Position numbers and translations under genes: made by a program
Assembly (NCBI GenBank): GCA_003175985.1
Contig: PSRJ01000361.1
Span: 1 to 56,369, forward strand
DNA: 56,369 bases
Direction of reading: 5' to 3'
Origin: Terriglobia bacterium
GTDB taxonomy: Bacteria; Acidobacteriota; Terriglobia; Bryobacterales; Bryobacteraceae
Notes under the pieces: model-generated
What the model was told of the DNA's origin: nothing
What the model saw: the letters and a program-made list of their open reading frames with translations, nothing else
Databases searched by the model: none
Shown here: positions 18,639-27,037 of the stretch, piece by piece
Numbering within the stretch: the first letter of the stretch is position 1
Layout: each line of letters opens with the position of its first letter

Positions 18639-20273
18639 ATGAAGAAGTGGTTGAGAGTAGCGATTGTGGCTTCCCTGGCGTTGTTCGCGAATAGCAGCGC
18701 CTCTGCGCAGGTTTTGAAGATAGCTCCCGATTTGTTAGGTTTGTTGAATCTAAACAATCTTTTTACTCCGGTCATCGTACAGTATCAGGCGCCGCCTACG
18801 AGCCTCGATATACTTACGCTCCAGTTGCTGGGGGGAGTGGTAAATCAGACGTTTAGCGCCTTTCCGGCGGTGTTGGTCCAGTTACCTGCAGTCAATCTGT
18901 TAACCGTAGCTAACATCGCGAACGTCACTTACCTGTCGCCTGATCGTTCCCTGGCGGGAATGCTGGACAATACCCCGCAAACTGTGAACGCGCCACTCGC
19001 GTGGCAGAGCGGCCTGACGGGAACAGGCATCGGAATCGCCGTAATCGACAGCGGCATCGCCAATCATCCGGACCTGCAATCCAACGGTCTTTCCCGCGTG
19101 GTCTACCACCAGAGCTTCAACGGTTCATCGACGTCGGACCTTTACGGTCACGGCACGCATGTCGCCGGAATTATTGGCGGGAACGGGAACTCCTCCACCG
19201 GCCAAAACTATATTCGAACGTTCAAGGGTATCGCTCCCAATGTGAGCCTGATCGACCTTCGCGTGCTCGACCAGAATGGCGCCGGCTCCGATAGCATGGT
19301 GATCGCGGCGATTCAAAAGGCCATCTCTCTCAAGACCAAATACAACATTCGTGTGATCAACTTATCGCTGGGCCGGGCGATTTACGAAAGTTATCATTTC
19401 GACCCACTTTGCCGGGCCGTTCAGGCTGCATGGAAAGCGGGCATCACGGTTGTGGTGGCCGCGGGTAACCTGGGCCGTAATGGTTATGCCACCATCACCT
19501 CTCCCGGAAACACGCCGGAGGTAATCACCGTTGGGGCGATGAAGAATATGGGCACACCGGGCCGCGGCGACGATCAGATTGCCAGTTACAGCTCGAGAGG
19601 GCCCAGTTTCATCGACCTGGTTGCCAAGCCCGACCTGGTGGCGCCGGGCAATCTGACGAACTCGCTACTGGCATCCGGCAGCACGCTTTCCACTCAATAC
19701 CCGGCTAATGTTCTCCCGTCGTCGTATTACTCCACCACCAACGCGCCAAGCCAATACTTCCGGCTGAGTGGCACCAGTATGGCCACGCCGGTGGTGAGCG
19801 GCGCCGCCGCCTTGTTGCTTCAAAAGAGTCCTTCATTGACACCGGACACAGTCAAGGCCCGGCTGATGAAGACTGCCACCAAGTCATTTCCTGCCTATAG
19901 CACCGCTACGGATCCGGCGACGGGAGCCACTTATACCGATACTTACAACCTGTTCACGGTCGGAGCGGGGTACCTGGATATCAACGCCGCCTTGGCCAGT
20001 ACGGATTCCGCCACCAAGCCGGCTCTTTCACCGGTTACGGCCTACGACGCGGGCTCCGGGTCCGCTTACATAATTACCGATAACTCCGCAGTCTGGGGGA
20101 CGTCGGCGGTCTGGGGAACATCCGCGGTGTGGGGCACCACTGTGTTCGTCAATGGAACATCAGCAATTTGGGGCAGTTCCGCGGTCTGGGGGACGTCGGC
20201 AGTGTGGGGCACTTCCGCCGTTTGGGGTACATCCGCTGTCTGGGGAACTACATCGGGGAATGGCGAGAATTAG
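18639..20273 (+). CDS. Secreted subtilisin-like serine protease (S8) with a C-terminal AVWGTS repeat tail
   Basis: The 544-residue protein has a signal peptide (about 1-23, ending SASAQ) and a short inhibitor-like propeptide region (about 40-105). The S8 catalytic domain has Asp137 in VIDSGI, His171 in GHGTHVAGIIGG, oxyanion Asn277 in AAGN and Ser380 in GTSMATPVVSGAAALL. All catalytic residues are intact. After the domain, residues 483-537 consist of eight SAVWGT-like hexads, interrupted once by TVFVNG; this tail type occurs in some secreted S8 proteases of soil bacteria and its role is unknown. The gene stands alone between two intergenic regions with inverted repeats. Confidence 0.93.
   Translation: MKKWLRVAIVASLALFANSSASAQVLKIAPDLLGLLNLNNLFTPVIVQYQAPPTSLDILTLQLLGGVVNQTFSAFPAVLVQLPAVNLLTVANIANVTYLSPDRSLAGMLDNTPQTVNAPLAWQSGLTGTGIGIAVIDSGIANHPDLQSNGLSRVVYHQSFNGSSTSDLYGHGTHVAGIIGGNGNSSTGQNYIRTFKGIAPNVSLIDLRVLDQNGAGSDSMVIAAIQKAISLKTKYNIRVINLSLGRAIYESYHFDPLCRAVQAAWKAGITVVVAAGNLGRNGYATITSPGNTPEVITVGAMKNMGTPGRGDDQIASYSSRGPSFIDLVAKPDLVAPGNLTNSLLASGSTLSTQYPANVLPSSYYSTTNAPSQYFRLSGTSMATPVVSGAAALLLQKSPSLTPDTVKARLMKTATKSFPAYSTATDPATGATYTDTYNLFTVGAGYLDINAALASTDSATKPALSPVTAYDAGSGSAYIITDNSAVWGTSAVWGTSAVWGTTVFVNGTSAIWGSSAVWGTSAVWGTSAVWGTSAVWGTTSGNGEN
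20085..20249 (+). repeat. In-frame 18-bp tandem repeats encoding SAVWGT
   Basis: Eight near-identical 18-bp units, one interrupted by an 18-bp non-repeat segment, encode the hexad tail of the subtilase. Synonymous variation between units (TCC/TCG/TCA, GTC/GTG, GGG/GGC/GGA) shows that they are not all recent copies, so the amino-acid pattern seems selected. Confidence 0.85.
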
Positions 20274-20281
20274 ATAGCGGC

Positions 20282-20348
20282 GTGGGGCAGCGTGGTATCC
20301 TGCGCGGCGAGCGGTAATCGCCGTGTTGCGCTTGACATGCTGCCCCAC
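20282..20348. repeat. 67-bp inverted-repeat element with REP-locus termini
   Basis: GTGGGGCAGC at 20282-20291 pairs with GCTGCCCCAC at 20339-20348, extended to 12 of 13 matched positions. Inside lies a smaller stem GGCGA...TCGCC. The same terminal 10-mer pair forms the outer flanks of the RAYT locus (4418-4427 and 5097-5106). It begins 9 nt after the subtilase stop, so it may also act as a transcription terminator, though no U-tract follows. Confidence 0.5.
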
Positions 20349-20508
20349 AAAGTTGATTGAGTTAGCCGCTCTTACTAACTTCTGTTAGCTACCTTCCGTT
20401 AACGCAGTTTTGTTTACTTTTCGCTCTCGCGTACTTTCCATCCACAGTACGAGGCTGGTATCCCGGCTTCTTGTCCACACCCTACATTTCACGGCATATT
20501 AGCCTCAG
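20349..20508. other. Upstream region of the sigma-54 activator gene with GTTAG/CTAAC repeats
   Basis: The region has GTTAG at 20361, CTAAC at 20375 and GTTAG at 20384, giving overlapping small dyads (CTAAC-TTCT-GTTAG) similar in sequence to the TACTAAG dyad at 18554. No sigma-54 promoter and no clear sigma-70 promoter could be recognised. It may hold an operator; no gene is seen. Confidence 0.3.
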
Positions 20509-21510
20509 ATGCAGGCACAATCCAACCCGATGAGAGAGAACGATTCGAATCTGTGCGCATTCCTGGGAATGACCGCTGTCATTCGCAGCGAGCCTATGCA
20601 GCAATTGATGCAGGCCGTGGAGAAGATCGCCAAGGGTAATGCTGTGGTTCTGGTGACAGGCGAGACCGGCAGCGGTAAGGAAGTGGTTGCGCGCGCGATT
20701 CATCACTATTCGCTGAGGGTTGCGCGTCCCTGGATCGACGTAAACTGTGCAGCTTTGCCGGATCACCTGCTCGAGAGTGAGCTTTTCGGCCATGAAAGAG
20801 GGGCGTTCAGCGGCGCCGATTCCATGAAACAGGGACTTTTCGAATTGGCCAACGGCGGCACTCTCTTTCTGGACGAGATCGGCGAACTTGATCTCAAAAT
20901 GCAGGTGAAACTGCTGCGCGTGCTGGATGGCGCCCCTTACTACCGGCTGGGCGGGACACGCAAGGTTACGGTAGATGTCCGGATCGTCGCGGCCACTAAC
21001 GTGGATTTGCGGCAAGCTGTCGAAAAGGGTACCTTCCGCCGCGACTTATACCACCGGCTCGATCAGGCGCGCCTGGAGGTACCGCCGTTGCGATTGCGCG
21101 CGGGTGATGTGGAGGCTTTGGCGCACTACTTCCTGGCGAAGGAAAGCCCGGACTTGTGTTTCTCACCGGCCGCCCTCGAGGCACTTGAGTCTTACTCGTG
21201 GCCCGGCAATGTGCGCGAACTTCGCAATGCCGTCGTGAAGGCCGCGTTGACCGCGGAAGGCAGCGTGATTGGGATCCGCGACCTGCCTCACGCCGTATGC
21301 GGCCCTCAACCGGTCAGGATGCCCCAAGGGCGTACTTTAGACGATCTGGAACAGCAGGCCATCTTTAATGCACTGTCTGAAACAGGCGGCCGCCAGGATC
21401 GCGCCGCCCGGCTGCTGGGTATCTCCCAGCGGACCCTCATTCGCAAGCTGAAGATATACAACAGTCAGGAACTGCCGCGAACCGCTCTCTCGGAGTTGGT
21501 GGCGAGCTAA
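20509..21510 (+). CDS. Sigma-54-dependent transcriptional activator without a receiver domain
   Basis: The 333-residue protein consists almost only of an AAA+ sigma-54 interaction domain and a Fis-type HTH. Walker A is GETGSGKE (51-58), the sigma-54 contact loop is GAFSGA (98-103; usually GAFTGA, so Thr is replaced by Ser), and Walker B is [10 protein letters not shown]. The DNA-binding helix-turn-helix is [18 protein letters not shown] at about 294-311. The usual N-terminal regulatory domain is absent, so activity must be controlled by another protein, by expression level, or be constitutive. It lies 29 nt upstream of the HD-GYP/GGDEF gene, suggesting a shared signalling unit. Confidence 0.9.
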   Translation: MQAQSNPMRENDSNLCAFLGMTAVIRSEPMQQLMQAVEKIAKGNAVVLVTGETGSGKEVVARAIHHYSLRVARPWIDVNCAALPDHLLESELFGHERGAFSGADSMKQGLFELANGGTLFLDEIGELDLKMQVKLLRVLDGAPYYRLGGTRKVTVDVRIVAATNVDLRQAVEKGTFRRDLYHRLDQARLEVPPLRLRAGDVEALAHYFLAKESPDLCFSPAALEALESYSWPGNVRELRNAVVKAALTAEGSVIGIRDLPHAVCGPQPVRMPQGRTLDDLEQQAIFNALSETGGRQDRAARLLGISQRTLIRKLKIYNSQELPRTALSELVAS

Positions 21511-21539
21511 GGAAGGGAACCTTTTAAGGGAACAGCACC

Positions 21540-23948
21540 ATGCGTGGGTTAGCGCGAGTATATATCGGTTTTGTCGTACTGCTCGGAACCTTTTGTCTGG
21601 CAGCCGCAAACTGGGACATGCAGCACCCGATCCGGTTCGCCTCTTACCTCGTCGTCTGTATTCTCGCTTCCGCGATGAAGGTCAATCTCCCGGGCATCGC
21701 CGGCACAATGTCGGTGAACTTCTTGTTTATTCTGATCGGCATCCTGGATATGAGTGCGGGGCAGACCATGCTAATGGCATGCATCGGAGCCCTGGTACAG
21801 TGCCTCTGGAAGCCGAAGAGCCGCTTCAAACTGGTTCACGCCACTTTCAGCGTGATGAATATCGCCATCGCCATTTACGGTTCTTACCATCTATATCATT
21901 GGCCTCTGGCGCAGCGATTTAATGCCGGCCCGATCGCTCTGATTCTTGCGTCTCTCACGTATTTCGTTTTGAATACAACCGGAGTCACGATCGCTGTCGC
22001 GCTCACCGAGCGCAAGTCGATGATCGATACCTGGCGTCACTGTTACTTCTGGTCGTTTCCCTTCTATCTTCTCGGGGCCTCCGTTGCCTGGGTGTTCAGT
22101 GTATTGAGCGAGCGCGGCCAAGTCCAGAGCATTCTGCTACTGGTCCCGGTTATCTATATCATCTATCGCTCGTATCGGATTTACCTGGGCCACCTGGAAG
22201 ATGAGAAGAAGCACGTGGAACAGATGGCTGCGTTGCACCTGCGCACCATCGAAGCGCTGGCTCTGGCAATTGAAGCCAAGGATCACACGACGCACGAACA
22301 CCTGAGCCGCGTCCGAACCTACGCCGTGGAAATCGGTAAAGAGATGGGCCTTCCCAGCGCGGAACTGGAGGCATTGCGCGCCTCCGCACTGCTGCACGAT
22401 ATCGGAAAGCTAGCGGTTCCCGAACACATCATCTCCAAGCCTGGCAAGCTGACACCGGAAGAGTTCGAGAAGATGAAAATCCACCCGGTAGTCGGGGCTG
22501 AGATTCTCAAACGCGTCGAGTTTCCCTATCCGGTAGTGCCTATCGTCCGTGCTCATCATGAAAAATGGGATGGCAGCGGATATCCCGATGGACTCCGGGG
22601 CGAGGAGATTCCCATGGGCGCTCGCATCCTGGCCGCGGTGGATTGCCTGGACGCCCTGGCGTCCGACCGTCAATATCGCCGCGCCCTGCCGTTGGACGAG
22701 GCGATGTTCGAAGTGCTCAAACTGTCCGGCAAGAGCTTCGATCCCCGAGTGGTCGACGTGCTCCAGCGCCGTTATATCGAACTGGAAAAACTGGCAACCA
22801 GCCAGCCGGTGCAGACGGCCAAACTCTCCACGAACGTCAGGATTGCGCGCGGTGAAGCGCCTGCCGCCGGTTTCGAGGTATCGCAGCCCAAGGCCGAGCC
22901 GGAGTTTCTGAGCTCGATCGCGGCCGCGCGGCAGGAAGTCAAACTGCTGTTCGAACTGACTCAGGACATGGGGATGTCTTTGAGCCTGCAAGAGACCCTC
23001 TCCGTGGTGGGCGAGCGCCTGAAGGGGATGATTCCGTTCGACGCGATCGCCGTTTATGTCGCGCGCGAAGGCAAGCTGGTTCCCGAGTATGTCAATGGTG
23101 AAAGCGCCCGTTATCTTTCCTCTCTGGAGATCCCAGTGGGTCAGGGACTCTCCGGCTGGGTAGCGCAGACCGGCCGAACGATTCTCAACGGCAACCCCGC
23201 CGTGGAGTCCGGCTATCTGGCCGATCCGACTAAATTCACGACTCTGCGCTCCGCCGCCTCGGTTCCGCTCACAGGTCTTAACGGCACTATCGGCGTGCTC
23301 ACGCTATACCGCCTGGAAAAGGATGCATTTTGTTCCGATCAGGTCCGCATCCTGCTCGCGATTGCTTCCAAAGTGTCGCTGGCCATCGAGAATGCCATCA
23401 AGTTCCGCCAGGCCGAAACTACCGCGACCACCGATTACCTTACGGAACTACCCAATGCCCGCTCGCTGTTCCTGCGGCTGGATAGCGAACTGGCGCGCTG
23501 TAAGCGCAGCAAGGAACCGCTGGCGGTTCTGGTTTGCGATCTGGATGGATTCAAACTCGTGAACGACCGCTTCGGCCATGTCGTTGGCAACAAGGTATTG
23601 CGTACCGTCGGGGGGGCGCTGCGCGATGCTTGCCGCGAATACGACTATGTCGCGCGAATGGGCGGAGATGAATTCGTTCTGATCCTGCCGGCCACCACGC
23701 GCGACCAGATCGGGGCCCGGATTGCGGAACTGCGTGAAATCGGCGCAACTGCCGGCGCGGTAGTCACCGGATCCGACATCCTCACCCTCAGCATCGGAGA
23801 AGCTTACTTTCCCGACGACGGCCTGGATGCCGAGCAACTTCTGGCCGAGGCGGATCGCCGCATGTATGAAGCTAAACAGGCGTTCAAACAGGCGCAACGG
23901 CCGCAACTGGAGCTGGTCACTGCCAGTGCGCTGGCGGGTGTTCCATAA
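21540..23948 (+). CDS. Membrane HD-GYP / GAF / GGDEF cyclic-di-GMP protein
   Basis: The 802-residue protein starts with about six TM segments (1-212) forming an MASE-like sensor. An HD-GYP phosphodiesterase domain follows (about 235-420) with HDIGK (HD at 286-287), HH at 339-340 and GYP at 347-349. A GAF domain (about 455-625) and a GGDEF diguanylate cyclase domain (about 635-790) complete it. GGDEF at 708-712 is exact and is preceded by an RxxD inhibitory site (Arg699, Asp702). Both making and breaking of cyclic di-GMP look possible in one chain. It sits directly downstream of the sigma-54 activator gene and 2 nt upstream of the ABC permease gene. Confidence 0.92.
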   Translation: MRGLARVYIGFVVLLGTFCLAAANWDMQHPIRFASYLVVCILASAMKVNLPGIAGTMSVNFLFILIGILDMSAGQTMLMACIGALVQCLWKPKSRFKLVHATFSVMNIAIAIYGSYHLYHWPLAQRFNAGPIALILASLTYFVLNTTGVTIAVALTERKSMIDTWRHCYFWSFPFYLLGASVAWVFSVLSERGQVQSILLLVPVIYIIYRSYRIYLGHLEDEKKHVEQMAALHLRTIEALALAIEAKDHTTHEHLSRVRTYAVEIGKEMGLPSAELEALRASALLHDIGKLAVPEHIISKPGKLTPEEFEKMKIHPVVGAEILKRVEFPYPVVPIVRAHHEKWDGSGYPDGLRGEEIPMGARILAAVDCLDALASDRQYRRALPLDEAMFEVLKLSGKSFDPRVVDVLQRRYIELEKLATSQPVQTAKLSTNVRIARGEAPAAGFEVSQPKAEPEFLSSIAAARQEVKLLFELTQDMGMSLSLQETLSVVGERLKGMIPFDAIAVYVAREGKLVPEYVNGESARYLSSLEIPVGQGLSGWVAQTGRTILNGNPAVESGYLADPTKFTTLRSAASVPLTGLNGTIGVLTLYRLEKDAFCSDQVRILLAIASKVSLAIENAIKFRQAETTATTDYLTELPNARSLFLRLDSELARCKRSKEPLAVLVCDLDGFKLVNDRFGHVVGNKVLRTVGGALRDACREYDYVARMGGDEFVLILPATTRDQIGARIAELREIGATAGAVVTGSDILTLSIGEAYFPDDGLDAEQLLAEADRRMYEAKQAFKQAQRPQLELVTASALAGVP

Positions 23949-23950
23949 AT

Positions 23951-24796
23951 ATGCTCTGGCTCGGAAGAGTCGCGCGGCAAGCAGCATCCCTGGCGGCCAC
24001 GGTGCTTATCGGAGGACTGCTCACCACCGCGCTGGTGCGCAACAGTCCCGGATTCGATGCCGATGAGCGGCAGCTCGATGCCCGCCTGGATGATTCCACG
24101 CGCGCGCTCATTCAAGCCGGTCACGCGGAGAATCACAACGTGCTGCGCTTCTACGCGCGCCACATGCGCGGCCTCTTGCACGGCGACCTCGGTATGTCGG
24201 CTTCATTGCAAACGCCCATTGCCGGCCTGATCCGATCGCGCTACGCGGTGACGGCCGAGATTATGGCGGCGGGGCTGGCGGCGGGCTGGATTCTCGCATT
24301 CGTTTTGGCGCTGGCCGCGGTCTGGAATGGCGCCTGCGCGCGCATCACAGGGGTATTCAGTGTCGCTGCCCTTTCCCTGCCGTCGGCGGCGCTGGCGGTT
24401 CTGGTATTCGTGCTCCACGGCCCTGTACACAGCGTCATTGCCCTGGTCCTCTTCCCGCGTCTGTTCGATTATCTGCGGAACCTGCTGCAGGATGCTTACG
24501 CGCAGCCGCATATCCTCACTGCGCGGGCCAAGGGCCTGCACCCGGTTCGTATTCTAGTGCGGCACGTGCTGCCTGGCTGCGACCGGCAGTTGCTGGCCTT
24601 GGCGGGCGTTTCCGCCAGCATGGCGTTCGGCGCCGCGATTCCCGTGGAAACATTAGGGGATCTGCCCGGTCTGGGACAGCTTGCCTGGAAAGCCGCCCTG
24701 GCGCGCGACCTTCCCCTGCTGGTGACGCTCACGATGCTCATCACCATGCTGACGCAGATCTGCAACTCGGTTTCCGATTGGTGGGTGCGCGAATGA
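23951..24796 (+). CDS. Opp/Dpp-type ABC transporter permease (OppB-like)
   Basis: The 281-residue inner-membrane protein has an N-terminal TM, a periplasmic loop (about 30-90) and five TM segments. The cytoplasmic coupling (EAA) motif is TARAKGLHPVRILVRHVLPG, of the peptide/nickel importer type. It starts 2 nt after the HD-GYP/GGDEF stop. The next permease starts inside its stop codon (ATGA), so the transporter genes are coupled. Confidence 0.85.
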   Translation: MLWLGRVARQAASLAATVLIGGLLTTALVRNSPGFDADERQLDARLDDSTRALIQAGHAENHNVLRFYARHMRGLLHGDLGMSASLQTPIAGLIRSRYAVTAEIMAAGLAAGWILAFVLALAAVWNGACARITGVFSVAALSLPSAALAVLVFVLHGPVHSVIALVLFPRLFDYLRNLLQDAYAQPHILTARAKGLHPVRILVRHVLPGCDRQLLALAGVSASMAFGAAIPVETLGDLPGLGQLAWKAALARDLPLLVTLTMLITMLTQICNSVSDWWVRE

Positions 24797-25572
24797 AGGC
24801 CATCCCGGCAATTCTGCTGGCACTGCTGCTGATCGTTTCGCTGGTCCATGGCGGCTCCTATTCCAGCCAGCATCGCGAATCGATTGACGCACCGCCCTCC
24901 TGGCGCTTTCCGCTGGGCACCGACGATCTCGGCCGCGACCGGTTCGTGCGCCTGCTCGACGCGACGCGGATTTCTGTGTTGTTCGCCGGCGCCGCGGCGT
25001 TCGCGGCAACCTTGTTGGCCTCGCTGGCGGGAGGCATCGCCGGTTACACCGGAGGATGGTTCGACCATATGGTGGTTCGTACCATCGATGTCCTGCTTTC
25101 TCTCCCTTCATTGTTTCTGTTGCTGGTCACGCGCGCGCTGATGCCTCTGAACATTTCGCCGGTCCTCTCGCTGTTGGTCACTTACGCCCTGATGGCGGCG
25201 ATGGGGTGGCTGTCTCCGGCGCGTGTGATCCGCGCCGGCGTGCGGAGCTTCTTTGATTCGGAATATGTGCTGCAAGCCCGCGCCGAAGGATGTTCGGAAG
25301 CGCGCATACTGGTGCGCCATATTCTGCCCAACTTGCGGCCCATTCTATTGGCGCAGTTTTGGACTTCGGTTCCGGTGTTCATCCTTACGGAAGCCAGCCT
25401 CGGATTCCTGGGGCTCAGCGCGGGCGAGCCGTTCCCTACCTGGGGCAGCCTGTTACACGAGCTCCAGAATCCTTTGATGGCGCGCCCGGAAGCGTTTGCG
25501 CCCATCGTGGCCATCGCCTTGTGCGTTTGCTGTTTCAAACGAATCACCCCATGGAGGGTGTCGCAGATATGA
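24793..25572 (+). CDS. Opp/Dpp-type ABC transporter permease (OppC-like)
   Basis: The 259-residue second permease has an OppC-like N-terminal region LGTDDLGRDRFVRLLDATRISV and an EAA motif QARAEGCSEARILVRHILPN. The ATG at 24793 is selected because it forms ATGA with the preceding stop; the open frame extends 15 nt further upstream without a reason to use it. It ends in an ATGA overlap with the ATPase gene. Confidence 0.87.
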   Translation: MKAIPAILLALLLIVSLVHGGSYSSQHRESIDAPPSWRFPLGTDDLGRDRFVRLLDATRISVLFAGAAAFAATLLASLAGGIAGYTGGWFDHMVVRTIDVLLSLPSLFLLLVTRALMPLNISPVLSLLVTYALMAAMGWLSPARVIRAGVRSFFDSEYVLQARAEGCSEARILVRHILPNLRPILLAQFWTSVPVFILTEASLGFLGLSAGEPFPTWGSLLHELQNPLMARPEAFAPIVAIALCVCCFKRITPWRVSQI

Positions 25573-26447
25573 ATCCCGTGCTCTATGCCAGAATATCCGC
25601 GGACTATCCGAACCGGCCCGGCGTGCTCGAGGACGTCGAGTTCGCGATCGGCCGCGGCGAAATCCTCGGCCTGGTGGGAGAGAGTGGCTCGGGCAAAAGC
25701 ACGATTGCGATGACTCTGCTGCGTCTCATCGAATCGAAAGGCGGCAAAGCCCGCGGCGAGCTGCTCTTTCAGGACCGAAACCTGCTGGCGCTTCCCGGCC
25801 GTAAGATGCGCCGTGTGCGCGGCCGCGAGATCGGCCTGGTATTGCAGAGCCCGCTTTCGGCTTTGAATCCTTCGCTTCGCATCGGAGCGCAGATCCTGGA
25901 AGCATGGCGTGCTCACCGCCAAGGTTCCCCGGATCTCCTTCAGCTCCTGGAAATGGTCAATCTGCCGCCGGAACCAGGATTTCTAAACCGCTATCCGCGC
26001 CAGCTCAGCGTCGGCCAGGCGCAGCGTGTGCTGATCGCGATGGCGGTCATTCACCGCCCGGCGCTGCTCATTGCGGATGAACCCACCAGCGCGCTGGACG
26101 TCGTGACACAGGCGGAAATTCTCCGGCTGTTTTCCAGCCTCAACCGCCAAATGGGAACTTCCATTCTTTACATTTCGCACGACCTGCTTTCGGTCGCATC
26201 GTTTTGCCATCGCATCGCCATTCTGCAGCAGGGCCGGATCGTGGAAGCGAATACTACGGCTGAGATCTTCCGGAATCCGCAGCATCCCTACACGCAGGCG
26301 CTGCTGGCCGCCATTCCCAAGCCGCCAAACTGTCTGGAAACTACGACAGATTGTCCGTCGCTTGCGTGGTCCGAGACGATAAATCAAGCGGTTGACGATG
26401 GACAGTACCGTGCAAAGGATTCGCTTGTATGCGCAAGCCGTTCATAG
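25569..26447 (+). CDS. Opp/Dpp-type ABC transporter ATPase (single subunit)
   Basis: The 292-residue ATPase has Walker A GESGSGKST (about 38-46), a Q-loop in LVLQSPLSALNP, the signature LSVGQAQRV, Walker B ALLIADEPTSALD and an H-loop in YISHD. The C-terminal RNPQHPYTQALLAAIP is the oligopeptide/dipeptide ATPase tail. Normal Opp systems have two ATPases plus a binding protein, but here there is one ATPase and no full-length binding protein. The ATG at 25569 forms ATGA with the OppC-like stop. The gene's last 19 nt overlap the small ORF at 26429. Confidence 0.87.
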   Translation: MNPVLYARISADYPNRPGVLEDVEFAIGRGEILGLVGESGSGKSTIAMTLLRLIESKGGKARGELLFQDRNLLALPGRKMRRVRGREIGLVLQSPLSALNPSLRIGAQILEAWRAHRQGSPDLLQLLEMVNLPPEPGFLNRYPRQLSVGQAQRVLIAMAVIHRPALLIADEPTSALDVVTQAEILRLFSSLNRQMGTSILYISHDLLSVASFCHRIAILQQGRIVEANTTAEIFRNPQHPYTQALLAAIPKPPNCLETTTDCPSLAWSETINQAVDDGQYRAKDSLVCASRS

Positions 26448-26545
26448 TCGAGTTTCTGCTGCTCACCCTGTTGCTGGCGTCCGGTTCGGTGCTGAGCCGC
26501 GATGCCAAAGGAGCCGGTTCGGTGCACTACGGAGTTACCCGATGA
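26429..26545 (+). CDS. 38-residue ORF with a signal-like N-terminus, between oppD-like and receiver genes
   Basis: The ORF encodes a peptide with n-region MRKPF, hydrophobic core IVEFLLLTLLLASGSVL and a short polar tail RDAKGAGSVHYGVTR. AAAGGA lies 10 nt before its ATG. The ATG is 19 nt inside the end of the oppD-like gene, and the TGA overlaps the ATG of the receiver gene (ATGA at 26542-26545), so it is fully integrated in the operon. It could be an exported signalling peptide linked to the adjacent peptide transporter. Equally, the tail GSVHYGVTR resembles the mature start of family 5 solute-binding proteins, so it could be the N-terminal stub of a lost OppA-type gene. I favour neither strongly. 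Confidence 0.5.
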   Translation: MRKPFIVEFLLLTLLLASGSVLSRDAKGAGSVHYGVTR

Positions 26546-27033
26546 ACCAATTGCAACGCAAAATCCTGTTAGTGACAGACCGCCCGTCCCTGGTTGCCGG
26601 CTTTTACCAATTGCTGGACAGCGCGGGGATGGGAAACCAATTCGCCATCGCCAGTCCTACCGAACTCTTGCAGGTGGTGCCGGCCGAGGAGGCCTGCCTG
26701 GTGATGGTGGATGCCGAGCCTTCGCTCGAGTGGGAAGAGTTGATGGAGGTGTGCCGCAGCCGTCCCAGCTCGCTGTTCGTGCTATGGTGCAGCCGGGTTA
26801 CGCCGGAACTCGCACTATCGGCCGTCGAAGCGGGTGTCCATGGATTACTGTCGACAGGGCTCCCGTTACATGAGGCATCGCTGGCGCTGGTGAAGATCTC
26901 CCAAGGCGAGCGCTATTTCCGCTTCGAGCCGGACTTAAATCGCCGTGCGGCCGGAGCCACCCGCTCCTTCGCGGCATCGCCATTTGATGAATCGTGGATG
27001 TTCTCCGGAATCAACCGGGACGCCCGAAAGTGA
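26542..27033 (+). CDS. Orphan receiver-domain protein (NarL-type fold without HTH)
   Basis: The 163-residue protein looks like a CheY/NarL receiver: beta-1 KILLVTDRP with Asp13, phospho-acceptor Asp57 in LVMVDAEPS, and strand LFVLWCS. The conserved lysine after beta-5 is replaced (GLLSTGLP instead of LLKxxP), so signalling may be altered. Only about 45 residues follow, too few for a normal DNA-binding domain. GGAG at 26531-26534 lies 7 nt before the ATG. No histidine kinase is adjacent. Confidence 0.6.
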   Translation: MNQLQRKILLVTDRPSLVAGFYQLLDSAGMGNQFAIASPTELLQVVPAEEACLVMVDAEPSLEWEELMEVCRSRPSSLFVLWCSRVTPELALSAVEAGVHGLLSTGLPLHEASLALVKISQGERYFRFEPDLNRRAAGATRSFAASPFDESWMFSGINRDARK

Positions 27034-27037
27034 GTAA

